A DNA stretch of 64,000 nt from Nocardioides sp. SR21. Lineage in GTDB: Bacteria > Actinomycetota > Actinomycetes > Propionibacteriales > Nocardioidaceae. Both the position numbers and the translations under genes were made by a program. This document shows positions 25,851 through 33,985 of the stretch, one piece after another. Position 1 is the stretch's first letter, and each line of letters begins with the position of its first letter. The stretch lies in contig NZ_JAKWJR010000002.1 of the NCBI RefSeq assembly GCF_022761125.1, positions 310,001-374,000 on the forward strand. The letters are read 5' to 3'. The notes under the pieces are model-generated. The model was not told the origin of the DNA. It worked only from the letters and a program-made list of their open reading frames with translations, and searched no databases.

Positions 25851-26936
25851 TTGTCACCCATGGAGATCAGCACCACTGCGTCGACCGCCACCGTCGACGA
25901 CGCCCGCCTCGCGGAGATCCTCGAGAACCCTGGCTTCGGGCAGCACTTCACCGACCACATGTTCACGGTCGAGTGGACCCCGGACGCCGGCTGGCACGCC
26001 GCCCGCATCGAGCCCTACGGCCCGCTGACCCTCGACCCGGCCACCTCGGTCCTGCACTACGCGCAGGAGATCTTCGAGGGCATGAAGGCCTACCGGCACG
26101 AGGACGGCTCCATCTGGTCGTTCCGTCCGGAGGAGAACGCCGGCCGGATGGTGCGCTCCAGCCACCGCCTCGCGCTGCCGGTGCTCGAGGTCCCCGACTT
26201 CATCCAGGCCGTCGACGAGCTCGTGAAGGTCGACCAGCGCTGGGTCCCGGACGCGGCGGGGGAGAAGAGCCTCTACCTGCGGCCGTTCATGTTCGGCTCC
26301 GAGGCGTTCCTCGGCGTCCGGCCGTCGCAGCACGTCACGTTCATGGTGATCGCCAGCCCCGCGGGCGCCTACTTCAAGGGCGGCATCAAGCCGGTGTCCC
26401 TGTGGCTGACCGAGGAGTACACCCGGGCCGGGCGCGGCGGCATGGGCGCGGCGAAGACCGGCGGCAACTACGCGTCGTCGCTCGTCGCGCAGCAGGAGGC
26501 CAGCGCCCACGGCTGCGACCAGGTCGTGTTCCTCGACGGCCAGGAGGGCAAGTACGTCGAGGAGCTCGGCGGCATGAACATGTACTTCGTGTACGACGAC
26601 GGGCACATCGTCACGCCCGAGGTCGGCACGATCCTCGAGGGCATCACGCGCTCGTCGATCATCGAGCTCGCCGGCAAGCTGGGCCACCAGGTCGAGGAGC
26701 GGAAGTTCTCGATCGACGAGTGGCGCGACGGCGTCACCAGCGGCCGGATCACCGAGATCTTCGCCTGCGGCACCGCCGCCGTCGTCACCCCGGTCGGCTC
26801 GCTGAAGTGGGCCGGCGGCGAGGTGCCCTGCGCGTCCGAGGGCGGCGAGGTCACCACGCAGGTGCGTCAGGCGCTGGTCGACATCCAGTACGGCCGCGCC
26901 GAGGACACCTTCGGCTGGATGCACCGCATCGTCTGA
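25851..26936 (+). CDS. ilvE: Branched-chain amino acid aminotransferase
   Basis: Predicted 361-residue PLP enzyme that makes the final transamination to leucine, isoleucine and valine. Fold-type IV features include LHYAQEIFEGMKAY, the LYLRPFMFG block, the PLP lysine in GAAKTGGNYASSL, EELGGMNMYF and EIFACGTAAVVTPVG. The TTG at 25851 lies about 10 bases after GGAAGG and is used here; an ATG three codons later (25860) is the alternative. The last codons and stop (CGCATCGTCTGA) are also the repeating end of the tandem array that follows. Confidence 0.95.
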   Translation: MSPMEISTTASTATVDDARLAEILENPGFGQHFTDHMFTVEWTPDAGWHAARIEPYGPLTLDPATSVLHYAQEIFEGMKAYRHEDGSIWSFRPEENAGRMVRSSHRLALPVLEVPDFIQAVDELVKVDQRWVPDAAGEKSLYLRPFMFGSEAFLGVRPSQHVTFMVIASPAGAYFKGGIKPVSLWLTEEYTRAGRGGMGAAKTGGNYASSLVAQQEASAHGCDQVVFLDGQEGKYVEELGGMNMYFVYDDGHIVTPEVGTILEGITRSSIIELAGKLGHQVEERKFSIDEWRDGVTSGRITEIFACGTAAVVTPVGSLKWAGGEVPCASEGGEVTTQVRQALVDIQYGRAEDTFGWMHRIV

Positions 26937-27510
26937 GATCGGCTCGTTGGTCGAGCTTGTCGAGACCCCTGGTGCGTTGCTACGTGGGTTGTGGGGGTCT
27001 CGACGACGCTCGCTGGCGCTCGCTGCTCGACCACCGGGTCGGTGACCGCATCGGCTGAGATCGGCTCGTTGGTCGAGCTTGTCGAGACCCCTGCTCGACC
27101 AGCGGGCCGGTGACCGCATCGTCTGAGATCGGCTCGTTGGTCGAGCTTGTCGAGACCCCTGGTGCGTCGTTGCTACGTGGGTTGCGGGGGTCTCGACGAC
27201 GCTCGCTGGCGCTCGCTGCTCGACCACCGGGTCGGTGACCGCATCGTCTGAGATCGGCTCGTTGGTCGAGCTTGTCGAGACCCCTGGTGCGTCGTTGCTA
27301 CGTGGGTTGCGGGGTCTCGACGACGCTCGCTGGCGCTCGCTGCTCGACCAGCGGGCCGGCGGCCGCATCGTCTGAGACCCGCTCGTTGGTCGAGCTTGTC
27401 GAGACCCTGCTCGACCACCGGGTCGGTGACCGCATCGTCTGAGATCGGCTCGTTGGTCGAGCTTGTCGAGACCCCTGCTCGACCGCCGGGGCGGGGACCG
27501 CATCGTCTGA
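26925..27510. repeat. Tandem repeat tract copying the 3' end of ilvE
   Basis: Six tandem units follow the ilvE stop: 26937-27058, 27059-27126, 27127-27251, 27252-27375, 27376-27442 and 27443-27510, of 122, 68, 125, 124, 67 and 68 bases. Each ends in a near copy of CGCATCGTCTGA, the last 12 bases of ilvE (26925-26936), and begins GATCGGCTCGTTGG or close to it. All carry the palindromic core GGTCGAGCTTGTCGAGACC. Long units add about 56 bases containing a complementary GGTCTCGACGACGCTCGC. A remnant CATCGTCTGA lies at 27544-27553. There is no gene in the tract. Confidence 0.9.
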
Positions 27511-27556
27511 TCAGCGCGTCGCTAGCGCTCCACGCACCTCGTCCATCGTCTGACGC

Positions 27557-28318
27557 TCAGGCCTTCTTCCGGCGGTAGACGCCGTCGACCAGGCGGGCGA
27601 CCTCGGGGTCGGCCGCCAGATCGCCGGACGCGAAGATCACGTTGTACTGGTGCGGGCGCTGGGCGTCGCGCGCGATCGGCACGAAGCCGAGCCCGGCCAG
27701 GTGGCGGGCGACGTCCACGTCGAGCCACTGGTCGTGCCACTTCGCCTCGCGCTCGACCTCGATGTAGACCAGCGACGTACGCCGCAGCACCTCGGGGCCG
27801 CTGCCGAGCACGACCTCGGTCGCGCCCTCGACGTCGACCCAGGCGACCAGGCGGTCGTCGGGCTCCAGGGTCAGGAAGTCGTCGAGTCGCACGGACTCGA
27901 CGTCGACGGTCTGGGCGCTGTCGGACTCCGTGTGCAGGCTGAGGCTGGCCATCCGGTTGGTGAGCTGGCGCTCCTTGTGACGCACGCTGGTCGGGATCAC
28001 CAGCTGGGCGGGGCCGTTGGTGGGCCCGACCGCCAGGTGGCGGTACTCCACGCCGGTCGCGAGCACCCGGTCGCGGTGCTTGTCGGCGACGTACGGGTTC
28101 GCCTCGAACGCCAGGCACCGCGTCGTCGGCGACGCCTCCTTCAGCCAGGAGCTGAACGTCGCCTCGTGGGCGCCGATCTCGAGCCCGATCGTGGGCTGGA
28201 CCCGCAGGCAGAGCTCACGGAACAGGTTCTGGACCCGTCTTCCGAGCGGGTCGCGACGGAACCGCGCGGCGTGCTCGCCGAGGAGGTTGCGCCAGTACAG
28301 GTATCCCGCGTCATCCAC
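27557..28318 (-). CDS. FkbM-family methyltransferase
   Basis: Predicted 253-residue enzyme with a GTG start preceded by GGAGGG. The N-terminal 35 residues are hydrophilic; then IGLEIGAHEATFSSWL forms SAM motif I, followed by CLAFEANPYVADKH, VRLDDFLT and the AWVDVEGATEVVLGSG segment characteristic of FkbM methyltransferases. Family members O-methylate sugars, polyketides or lipids; the substrate here is unknown. It is divergent from an iron-regulated binding-protein gene and lies downstream of the tandem repeat tract. Confidence 0.85.
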   Translation of the reverse strand: MDDAGYLYWRNLLGEHAARFRRDPLGRRVQNLFRELCLRVQPTIGLEIGAHEATFSSWLKEASPTTRCLAFEANPYVADKHRDRVLATGVEYRHLAVGPTNGPAQLVIPTSVRHKERQLTNRMASLSLHTESDSAQTVDVESVRLDDFLTLEPDDRLVAWVDVEGATEVVLGSGPEVLRRTSLVYIEVEREAKWHDQWLDVDVARHLAGLGFVPIARDAQRPHQYNVIFASGDLAADPEVARLVDGVYRRKKA

Positions 28319-28411
28319 CAGCAGGCCCTCCGAGACGGTCGTGGTCGGACAGGTCGACCGTAGTCATACCCGACAAATGGACCCCGGTAACCCGACTCTG
28401 TCGGCGTGCCC

Positions 28412-28430
28412 TAAGGTAAGGCTCACCTAA
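28412..28430 (+). promoter_or_regulatory. IdeR/DtxR iron box
   Basis: TAAGGTAAGGCTCACCTAA closely matches the actinobacterial iron-box consensus (TTAGGTTAGGCTAACCTAA) with few mismatches. It ends 18 bases before the start of the siderophore-binding gene at 28449. Iron-loaded IdeR would repress there. Confidence 0.85.
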
Positions 28431-28448
28431 GAAAGGGTGACCTCAATC

Positions 28449-29471
28449 ATGCGTCTTGCCGGAGTTCTCGCCGCAGCACTCGCGCTGCCACTGCTCCTCA
28501 CCTCGTGCGGTTCCGACGACGAGCCGACCGCTGCCGCGCCCGAGTCGAGCGCCAGTGCCGACTCGGTCTTCCCGGTGACCGTCACGCACAAGTACGGCGA
28601 GACCGTCGTGCCGGAGGAGCCGACCCGCGTGGTCAGCGTCGGCGTGACCGAGCAGGACGTGCTGCTGCAGCTCGGCGTCGTCCCCGTCGGCGTGACCGAG
28701 TGGTACGGCGAGCAGCCCGACGCCACCTGGCCGTGGGCGCACGACCTCCTCGCCGGCGCGCACCCGGAGGTGCTGCACACCTCCGACGGCCTCGAGTTCG
28801 AGAAGATCGCCGCCCTCGAGCCCGACCTGATCGTCGGCACCAACGCGGGCCTCAGCGAGAAGGACTACCAGCTCCTGTCGGGCATCGCCCCGACGGTCAC
28901 CTCGGTGGAGGGCTCGACGGAGTACTTCTCGCCGTGGCCCGAGCAGACCCTCCAGATCGCCCGCGCGCTCGGCCGCGAGGCCGACGGCCAGGCGATCGTC
29001 GACGAGGTCGCGGCGGAGTACGCCGCCGTCGCCGAGGCGCACCCCGAGTGGGCGGACCTGACCGCGACGTTCTCGCAGGGGGGTCCGTACGACGGCCTCC
29101 TCTACGTATACCCGCCGGGCCTGAGCACCGACTTCCTCACCGACCTCGGCTTCACGATCACGACCGGCTTCGAGGAGTACGCGCCGAAGGGCTCGCAGGC
29201 CGAGATCTCCGCGGAGAACGTCGGCCTCATCGACGCCGACGTGATCGTGTTCGCGACCGAGAGCGCCGAGATGCTCCAGGAGCTGCAGGACTTCGGCACC
29301 GTCTCCTCGCTCTCCGCCGTCGCCGAGAACCGTGCGGTCTACACCGACGACATCCTCGCCGGCGCCATCTACTTCGACACCCCGCTGGCCCACCAGTACA
29401 CGCTCGAGCGGCTGGTGCCGATGCTCGAGCAGGCCGTGGCGGGCGAAGCACCTCGGGAGTACCCCTCATGA
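28449..29471 (+). CDS. Siderophore-binding lipoprotein (ABC substrate-binding), first of a pair
   Basis: Predicted 340-residue lipoprotein. The ATG at 28449 starts a signal ending LLLTSC (Cys at residue 20); a GTG at 28437 is an in-frame alternative. The body shows the class III binding-protein layout of FepB/FhuD-type proteins: VTVTHKYGETVVPEEPTRVV, LEPDLIVGTNAG, and a C-terminal AENVGLIDADVIVFATES lobe. It should bind a ferric siderophore at the membrane. No permease or ATPase is adjacent, so it must share a transporter. It is iron-regulated by the box just upstream and its stop lies next to the second binding-protein gene. Confidence 0.9.
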   Translation: MRLAGVLAAALALPLLLTSCGSDDEPTAAAPESSASADSVFPVTVTHKYGETVVPEEPTRVVSVGVTEQDVLLQLGVVPVGVTEWYGEQPDATWPWAHDLLAGAHPEVLHTSDGLEFEKIAALEPDLIVGTNAGLSEKDYQLLSGIAPTVTSVEGSTEYFSPWPEQTLQIARALGREADGQAIVDEVAAEYAAVAEAHPEWADLTATFSQGGPYDGLLYVYPPGLSTDFLTDLGFTITTGFEEYAPKGSQAEISAENVGLIDADVIVFATESAEMLQELQDFGTVSSLSAVAENRAVYTDDILAGAIYFDTPLAHQYTLERLVPMLEQAVAGEAPREYPS

Positions 29472-29503
29472 ACCGTCAGAACCCTGATCAGCCAAGGAGC
29501 ACG

Positions 29504-30559
29504 ATGAACACCTCTCGCCGCCGATTCCTCGCCGGCCTCTCCGTCCTGGCCGTCGCCCCGGTCCTCGCCGCGTGCGGCTCGGACTCCGCCGGCTCCTCGG
29601 CCAAGGGCAGCCCGTCCGGCTCGGCGGCGCCGGAGGAGGCGGCGTTCCCCGTCACCATCAAGCACAAGTACGGCGAGACCACGATCGAGTCCGCGCCGAA
29701 GCGGGTCGTGACCATCGGCCTCACCGACCAGGACGCGCTGCTCGCGCTGGGCGTCGTACCGGTCGGCGTGACGTACTGGTTCGGTGACGAGGAGCTCCAG
29801 GGCATCTACCCGTGGGCGCAGGAGGCGCTGGGCGACGCCGAGCCGCCGACGCTGCTCAAGGACACCAACGGCGTCGAGATCGAGAAGATCGCCGGCCTCG
29901 CGCCGGACCTGATCATCGGGCAGTACGCCGGCCTGACCGAGCAGGACTACAAGAAGCTGTCCGCGATGGGCGTCCCGGTCGTCGCGCAGAACGGCGACTA
30001 CGCCGACTACGGCACGCCGTGGGACGAGGCGGCGCTGACGCTCGGCACCGCGATCGGCAAGCCGAAGGCGGCGCAGGAGCTGATCGACTCGGTGAAGAAG
30101 CGGATCACCGACGAGGCCGCCGCGCACCCGGAGTTCAAGGGGCAGACCGCCGCGGTGATCACGCCCTGGGAGGGCCTGTTCATCTACGGCCCCGAGGACC
30201 CGCGCTCGCGGATGCTCACCGACCTCGGCTTCGATCTGCACCACGTGATCACCGACGCGGACGACAGCGAGTTCGGCATCTCGCTGAGCTCCGAGCGCAC
30301 CGCCGACCTCGGCGACATCGGCACCGCGGTGTGGATCGACTTCGACGCCGACAAGCAGGTCAAGGGCATCTTCGAGGGGACGCCGGCGTACGCCGAGGGC
30401 CGCTGGTGCAACATCCAGGAGTCGGACGGCGCCTACTACGTGGCGCACAGCTTCGTGACGCCGCTGAGCATCCCGTACCTGCTCGACCGCTACGTGCCGC
30501 AGCTGGTCGCCGCGGCCGACGGCGACGTGAAGACGGAGCCGCCCGCGGTCACCAGCTGA
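29504..30559 (+). CDS. Siderophore-binding Tat lipoprotein, second of a pair
   Basis: Predicted 351-residue binding protein, similar to the preceding gene (KYGETTIESAPKRVV and LAPDLIIGQYAG blocks). The ATG at 29504 is preferred: it follows AAGGAG and begins MNTSRRRFLAGLS, a twin-arginine motif, ending in lipobox VLAAC (Cys 24). An ATG at 29468 overlapping the previous stop would add 12 residues in front of the signal. The tandem arrangement suggests duplication with divergent ligand preference or secretion route. Iron regulation is probably shared through the upstream box. Confidence 0.9.
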   Translation: MNTSRRRFLAGLSVLAVAPVLAACGSDSAGSSAKGSPSGSAAPEEAAFPVTIKHKYGETTIESAPKRVVTIGLTDQDALLALGVVPVGVTYWFGDEELQGIYPWAQEALGDAEPPTLLKDTNGVEIEKIAGLAPDLIIGQYAGLTEQDYKKLSAMGVPVVAQNGDYADYGTPWDEAALTLGTAIGKPKAAQELIDSVKKRITDEAAAHPEFKGQTAAVITPWEGLFIYGPEDPRSRMLTDLGFDLHHVITDADDSEFGISLSSERTADLGDIGTAVWIDFDADKQVKGIFEGTPAYAEGRWCNIQESDGAYYVAHSFVTPLSIPYLLDRYVPQLVAAADGDVKTEPPAVTS

Positions 30560-30575
30560 GGCTAGTGTCCGGCGG

Positions 30576-31298
30576 GTGTTGACGACCCTGCTCGCCGTCC
30601 TGGTCCTCGGCTTCGCCGCCGCGGTCCAGATGGCGAGCGGGTTCGGCTTCGCGCTCATGGCGGTGCCGATGCTCGCGGTCGTGGTCGGACCGCACGACGC
30701 GGTGCTGCTCGCGGTCCTTGCCGGTGCGGCGTTCTGCGCGTACCAGGCGTTCGAGGGCCGCGGGCGCCGCGACGGCTGGGTGGTGGCGCGGCTGCTGATC
30801 GGGGCGGTGGCCGGGCTCCCGGTCGGGTACGTCGTGTTCCGCAGGATCGACCCCGACCTGCTGACGCTGCTGATCGGCGTGCTCGTGCTGGCGGCCACGG
30901 TCGCGCTGGTCCGCGGGGTCACGCTCGCCTCGCGCTCGCCTGCGGCCGACCTCGTGGCCGGCCTGTGCTCCGGCGTGCTCACCACCTCGACCGCGACGAA
31001 CGGACCGCCGGTCGTGATGCTGCTGTCGGGACGCCGGCTGCCGCCCGACGAGTTCCGTTCGACGATGACCGCGGTGTTCCTGGTGGTGGACGTGGCGGCG
31101 ATCGCGGTCTTCGCGGTCGGGGGAGAGTTCGACCGCTCCCTGCTCGAGGTCGCCTACTGGTGCCTCCCCGGCCTGCTGGCCGGCGGGTACGCCGGCTACC
31201 GCGCCCGGACCCTGCTCAGTCCGGAGCGGTTCCACTCGCTGGTGCTCGCGCTGCTGGTCCTCGCGGGCAGCACCGCCGTGTTCGCCGCGCTGAGCTGA
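30576..31298 (+). CDS. TauE/SafE (TSUP) family membrane transporter
   Basis: Predicted 240-residue protein with a GTG start and about seven hydrophobic helices. The duplicated TSUP pattern is visible: an N-terminal half ending GLPVGYVVFRRI and a second half beginning GLCSGVLTTSTATNGPPVV. TSUP proteins are proposed exporters or importers of sulfite, organosulfonates or other small organic anions. The substrate is unknown. It lies 16 bases after the siderophore-binding gene and might be cotranscribed. Confidence 0.88.
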   Translation: MLTTLLAVLVLGFAAAVQMASGFGFALMAVPMLAVVVGPHDAVLLAVLAGAAFCAYQAFEGRGRRDGWVVARLLIGAVAGLPVGYVVFRRIDPDLLTLLIGVLVLAATVALVRGVTLASRSPAADLVAGLCSGVLTTSTATNGPPVVMLLSGRRLPPDEFRSTMTAVFLVVDVAAIAVFAVGGEFDRSLLEVAYWCLPGLLAGGYAGYRARTLLSPERFHSLVLALLVLAGSTAVFAALS

Positions 31299-31319
31299 CC
31301 GGGTCGGTACCGTGCGCGC

Positions 31320-32231
31320 ATGCGCCTCAAGCTCGGCCGCCCCGACATCTCCCGCTACGCCGGCCGGTTCGACGTACCGGCGGCCGACGGCGGGCTCGGC
31401 GTCACGTTCCTCGGCGTCGCCAGCCTGCTGATCGACGACGGTGAGACCGCGCTGATGACCGACGGCTTCTTCTCGCGCCCGTCGCTGCGCAAGGTCGCGC
31501 TCGGCAAGGTCGCGCCCGACCACGAACGCATCGACGCGGTGCTCGCCCGCGCCGGCGTCGACCGGCTCGCCGCAGTGCTCCCCGTGCACACCCACTTCGA
31601 CCACGCGATGGACTCCGCGGTCGTCGCCGACCGGACGGGCGCCGTGCTCGTCGGCGGCGAGTCGACCGCGTACGTCGGCCGCGGTCACGGCCTGCCCGCC
31701 GACCGGATCCGCGTCGCGACGCCCGGCGAGCCGATGGCGTACGGCGCCTTCACGCTGACGCTGATCGAGTCGCACCACTGCCCGCCGGACCGGTTCCCGG
31801 GCGAGATCACCGCCCCGGTCGTCCCGCCGGTGAAGGCGGCGGCGTACAAGTGTGGAGAGGCGTGGTCGATCCTCGTCTCGCACGCGAGCGGCGCGTCCGC
31901 GCTGTTGCAGGGGAGCGCTGGCTTCGTCGCCGGGTCGCTCGTCGGCCAGCGCGCCGACGTCGCGTACCTCGGCATCGGCCAGCTCGGGGTGCAGAGCGAG
32001 GAGTACATCCGCACCTACTGGGCCGAGACCGTCGGGACCGTCGGCGCGAGGACGGTCGTGGTGACGCACTGGGACGACTTCTTCCGCCCGCTCGACCGCG
32101 AGCTGCGCGCCCTGCCGTACCTCGGCGACGACCTCGACACGACCATGCAGGTGCTCGACGAGCTCGCCGGGGAGTCCGGTGTCAGCGTGCACTTCCCGAC
32201 GGTGTGGCGGCGCGAGGATCCCTGGCGCTGA
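31320..32231 (+). CDS. MBL-fold metallohydrolase
   Basis: Predicted 303-residue enzyme. The metal-binding motif HTHFDHAMD occurs near residue 91, and additional His/Asp ligands are plausible in IESHHCPPD and VVTHWDDFF. The N-terminal GVTFLGVASLLIDDGETALMTDG is a typical beta-sandwich opening. The length and the late WDDFF motif recall UlaG-like or related actinobacterial hydrolases, but the substrate is unknown. It is 21 bases from the TSUP gene on the same strand. Confidence 0.88.
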   Translation: MRLKLGRPDISRYAGRFDVPAADGGLGVTFLGVASLLIDDGETALMTDGFFSRPSLRKVALGKVAPDHERIDAVLARAGVDRLAAVLPVHTHFDHAMDSAVVADRTGAVLVGGESTAYVGRGHGLPADRIRVATPGEPMAYGAFTLTLIESHHCPPDRFPGEITAPVVPPVKAAAYKCGEAWSILVSHASGASALLQGSAGFVAGSLVGQRADVAYLGIGQLGVQSEEYIRTYWAETVGTVGARTVVVTHWDDFFRPLDRELRALPYLGDDLDTTMQVLDELAGESGVSVHFPTVWRREDPWR

Positions 32232-32265
32232 CCGGCCAGCGGAGGGTGTGCCAGGATCACCAGAC

Positions 32266-32697
32266 ATGACCTCCTGGCGCGACACCGCATCGGCTTCGGC
32301 GCAGGAGGACCTCGACGGCCTCCTCAACGTCGTGCTCCCTCTGGCCCAGGAGCTCCTCGGCAAGAACGGGCAGTTCTACCCCTTCGGGGCGTCGGTCTCG
32401 GCCGACGGTGAGGCCGCGGTCACCGCGAGCGACCCGAGCCTGGGGGCGAACCCCGAGCAGGTGCTCGCCGGGGTGTACGACGGAGCGCGCGCCACCGCTG
32501 CCGAGAACCGGGCTGCGGCGTTCGTCACCGACGTCCTCGTCAACGGGTCCGACGCCGTCCAGGTCGAGCTCGAGCACCGGGACGGGATCGCGCTCGTCGT
32601 GGTGGTGCCGTACACGCCCGGCACGTACAAGCGGTTCCCGAAGTTCGGGGAGCTGCGCGTGGCGCAGGGTGAGCCGAAGGTCTGGGGCCCGGCGTAG
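32266..32697 (+). CDS. Hypothetical 143-residue protein
   Basis: I do not recognise the family. The ATG at 32266 starts a small acidic protein with an N-terminal helix, a YPFGASVSADGEAAV strand pair, a central helix (GARATAAENRAAAFVTDVLV) and beta strands ending in RFPKFGELRVAQGEPKVWG. There is no signal peptide or membrane helix. The layout resembles small immunity-like or SMI1/YPFG-type proteins, but no toxin partner is nearby. Codon bias is normal. Confidence 0.75.
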   Translation: MTSWRDTASASAQEDLDGLLNVVLPLAQELLGKNGQFYPFGASVSADGEAAVTASDPSLGANPEQVLAGVYDGARATAAENRAAAFVTDVLVNGSDAVQVELEHRDGIALVVVVPYTPGTYKRFPKFGELRVAQGEPKVWGPA

Positions 32698-32957
32698 TCG
32701 CGGCGTGGCCTTTGTCACGCGCATCGAGGTAACGCCCAGCGGTAACCGGCCCCTGAATGTGACCGCCGTCGCGGAAATCGGCGTCGGCCGATTTCGGATG
32801 CCTTGACGCCGTCGCTTACGTTCGTTGAGCGATTGCGTCATCGGCCGGTAGAGCCGTGGCTCGTTCCGCCGCCCGTTTCGCGGCCTGGGATGAGGGACGT
32901 GACGCCCGCCGCGATGCCGCGGCCGTCCGAGTCACCTACCTGTTGGGAGAGAGACGC
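32698..32957 (+). promoter_or_regulatory. Long upstream region of the Rpf gene
   Basis: The 260 bases hold no gene. A hairpin with perfect 9-base arms GAAATCGGC (32774-32782) and GCCGATTTC (32787-32795) lies mid-way. A structured-looking stretch from about 32815 to 32945 contains CGCTTACG, GCCGGTAGAGCC and CCGTCCGAGTCACC blocks. Rpf and other muralytic genes in actinobacteria often carry c-di-AMP (ydaO) riboswitches; the match here is poor, so only the position is suggestive. Confidence 0.3.
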
Positions 32958-33740
32958 ATGTCCGTGCGTGCCATCACCCGCGTCGTACGACGCAGCTCAT
33001 CCGTGATCCTTGCCGGCGCCCTCGTCGTCGGCGCCGGAAGCCTGGCGGCCAACGCCGTCGGCTCCGACGTCCTGCAGACCTCCGCACCGACGACCGTGAA
33101 GCTCAAGGTCGGCTCCCGGGACGCCGACCCCGTCGACACCGACGCCTCGCGCGCCAGGGGCGTGCTCGAGCAGAACGGCGTCGAGCTCAGTCGTCACGAC
33201 AAGATCGAGCTCCTGCGCAACGGCCACCTCGTGCAGTCCAAGGACCGCCGTGAGCTGCGTGACGGCGACCTCGTGAAGGTCGTCCGCGTCTGGCACAAGG
33301 AGCACACCCGCACGGTCCGCTGGGACCACAAGACGCAGACGCGCAGCGTCTCGTCGCTGCCGCCGGGCAAGCGCAAGGTGGTCCGCGAGGGCCGCGACGG
33401 CATCCGCAAGATCCACGTCACCGCCGAGGTGCGCAACGGCAAGGTCGTCGACCGCGACGTCCGCAAGCGCTGGGAGCGCAAGCCGCGCCCGCGCGTCGTC
33501 CTCGTCGGCTCGCGCCTCAACTGGGGCGCGCTCGCGAACTGCGAGTCGGGCGGCAACCCGCGCGCGGTGAACCCGGCCGGCTACTACGGGCTCTACCAGT
33601 TCGACCTGGGCACCTGGCGCAGCGTCGGCGGCTCCGGCATGCCGCACCACGCGTCGGCGGGCGAGCAGACCCACCGGGCGCAGATCCTGTACTCGCAGCG
33701 TGGCCGGTCCCCGTGGCCGAACTGCGGCCGCCTCCTCTGA
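32958..33740 (+). CDS. Resuscitation-promoting-factor-like protein (DUF348-G5-Rpf)
   Basis: Predicted 260-residue secreted muralytic enzyme. The ATG at 32958 follows GGGAGAGAG and begins a signal with hydrophobic core SSVILAGALVVGAGSLAANA. One DUF348-like segment (about 45-110), a G5 domain (about 112-180) and a C-terminal Rpf transglycosylase domain follow. The catalytic Glu lies in NCESGGNPRAVN, and GYYGLYQFDLGTWRSVGG and SPWPNCG are standard Rpf blocks. RpfB proteins usually have three DUF348 copies, so this is a short version. It cleaves peptidoglycan and may promote exit from dormancy. Confidence 0.92.
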   Translation: MSVRAITRVVRRSSSVILAGALVVGAGSLAANAVGSDVLQTSAPTTVKLKVGSRDADPVDTDASRARGVLEQNGVELSRHDKIELLRNGHLVQSKDRRELRDGDLVKVVRVWHKEHTRTVRWDHKTQTRSVSSLPPGKRKVVREGRDGIRKIHVTAEVRNGKVVDRDVRKRWERKPRPRVVLVGSRLNWGALANCESGGNPRAVNPAGYYGLYQFDLGTWRSVGGSGMPHHASAGEQTHRAQILYSQRGRSPWPNCGRLL

Positions 33741-33751
33741 GTTCTCCGTTG

Positions 33752-33775
33752 GAATCCCCGGTCGACCGGGGATTC
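33752..33775. terminator. Perfect 24-base palindrome, probable bidirectional terminator
   Basis: GAATCCCCGG and CCGGGGATTC flank a central TCGA, giving a perfect palindrome 11 bases after the Rpf stop. It lies between convergent genes and can serve both strands. Confidence 0.7.
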
Positions 33776-33814
33776 TGGCACTTGTCGGCCGTTGCAACCC
33801 CCGACAAGTGCCAG
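33775..33814. repeat. Inverted repeat, 14-base arms
   Basis: CTGGCACTTGTCGG (33775-33788) and CCGACAAGTGCCAG (33801-33814) form a perfect stem with a 12-base loop, directly joined to the preceding palindrome. It is part of a series of hairpins between convergent genes. Confidence 0.75.
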
Positions 33815-33890
33815 AACAGGCAGATCGAGGTGACTGCTGAGGTCAGTGGGACGAACCGTCGCTGTGACGAGCCCCGCTGACCTGGCAGCC

Positions 33891-33938
33891 GAAACCCGCA
33901 CGACACGCCGTGCCCTGCCGGCGTGACGTGCGGGTTTC
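33891..33938. terminator. Long hairpin, probable terminator of the siderophore transporter operon
   Basis: Outer arms GAAACCCGCACG (33891-33902) and CGTGCGGGTTTC (33927-33938) pair perfectly. An inner CACGCCG/CGGCGTG stem continues after one A-A mismatch. A smaller CACCGG/CCGGTG hairpin adjoins at 33938-33953. It lies 48 bases beyond the stop of the convergent binding-protein gene. Confidence 0.7.
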
Positions 33939-33985
33939 ACCGGTCAGCCGGTGAGACCCGCACCGAAAGCAGCAGGCGGCCGGCG

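Noticed and set aside
26937..27510. Possible CRISPR array
   Set aside because: The units are directly adjacent, of two length classes, and lack constant repeats separated by unique spacers; no cas genes are present. It is a tandem duplication with a palindromic core.
32815..32957. c-di-AMP (ydaO) riboswitch
   Set aside because: Only scattered short matches to the core were found; the required GGGGTGAAT-type and CCGTCAGCTAACC-type blocks are missing, so it is listed only as a leader worth searching.
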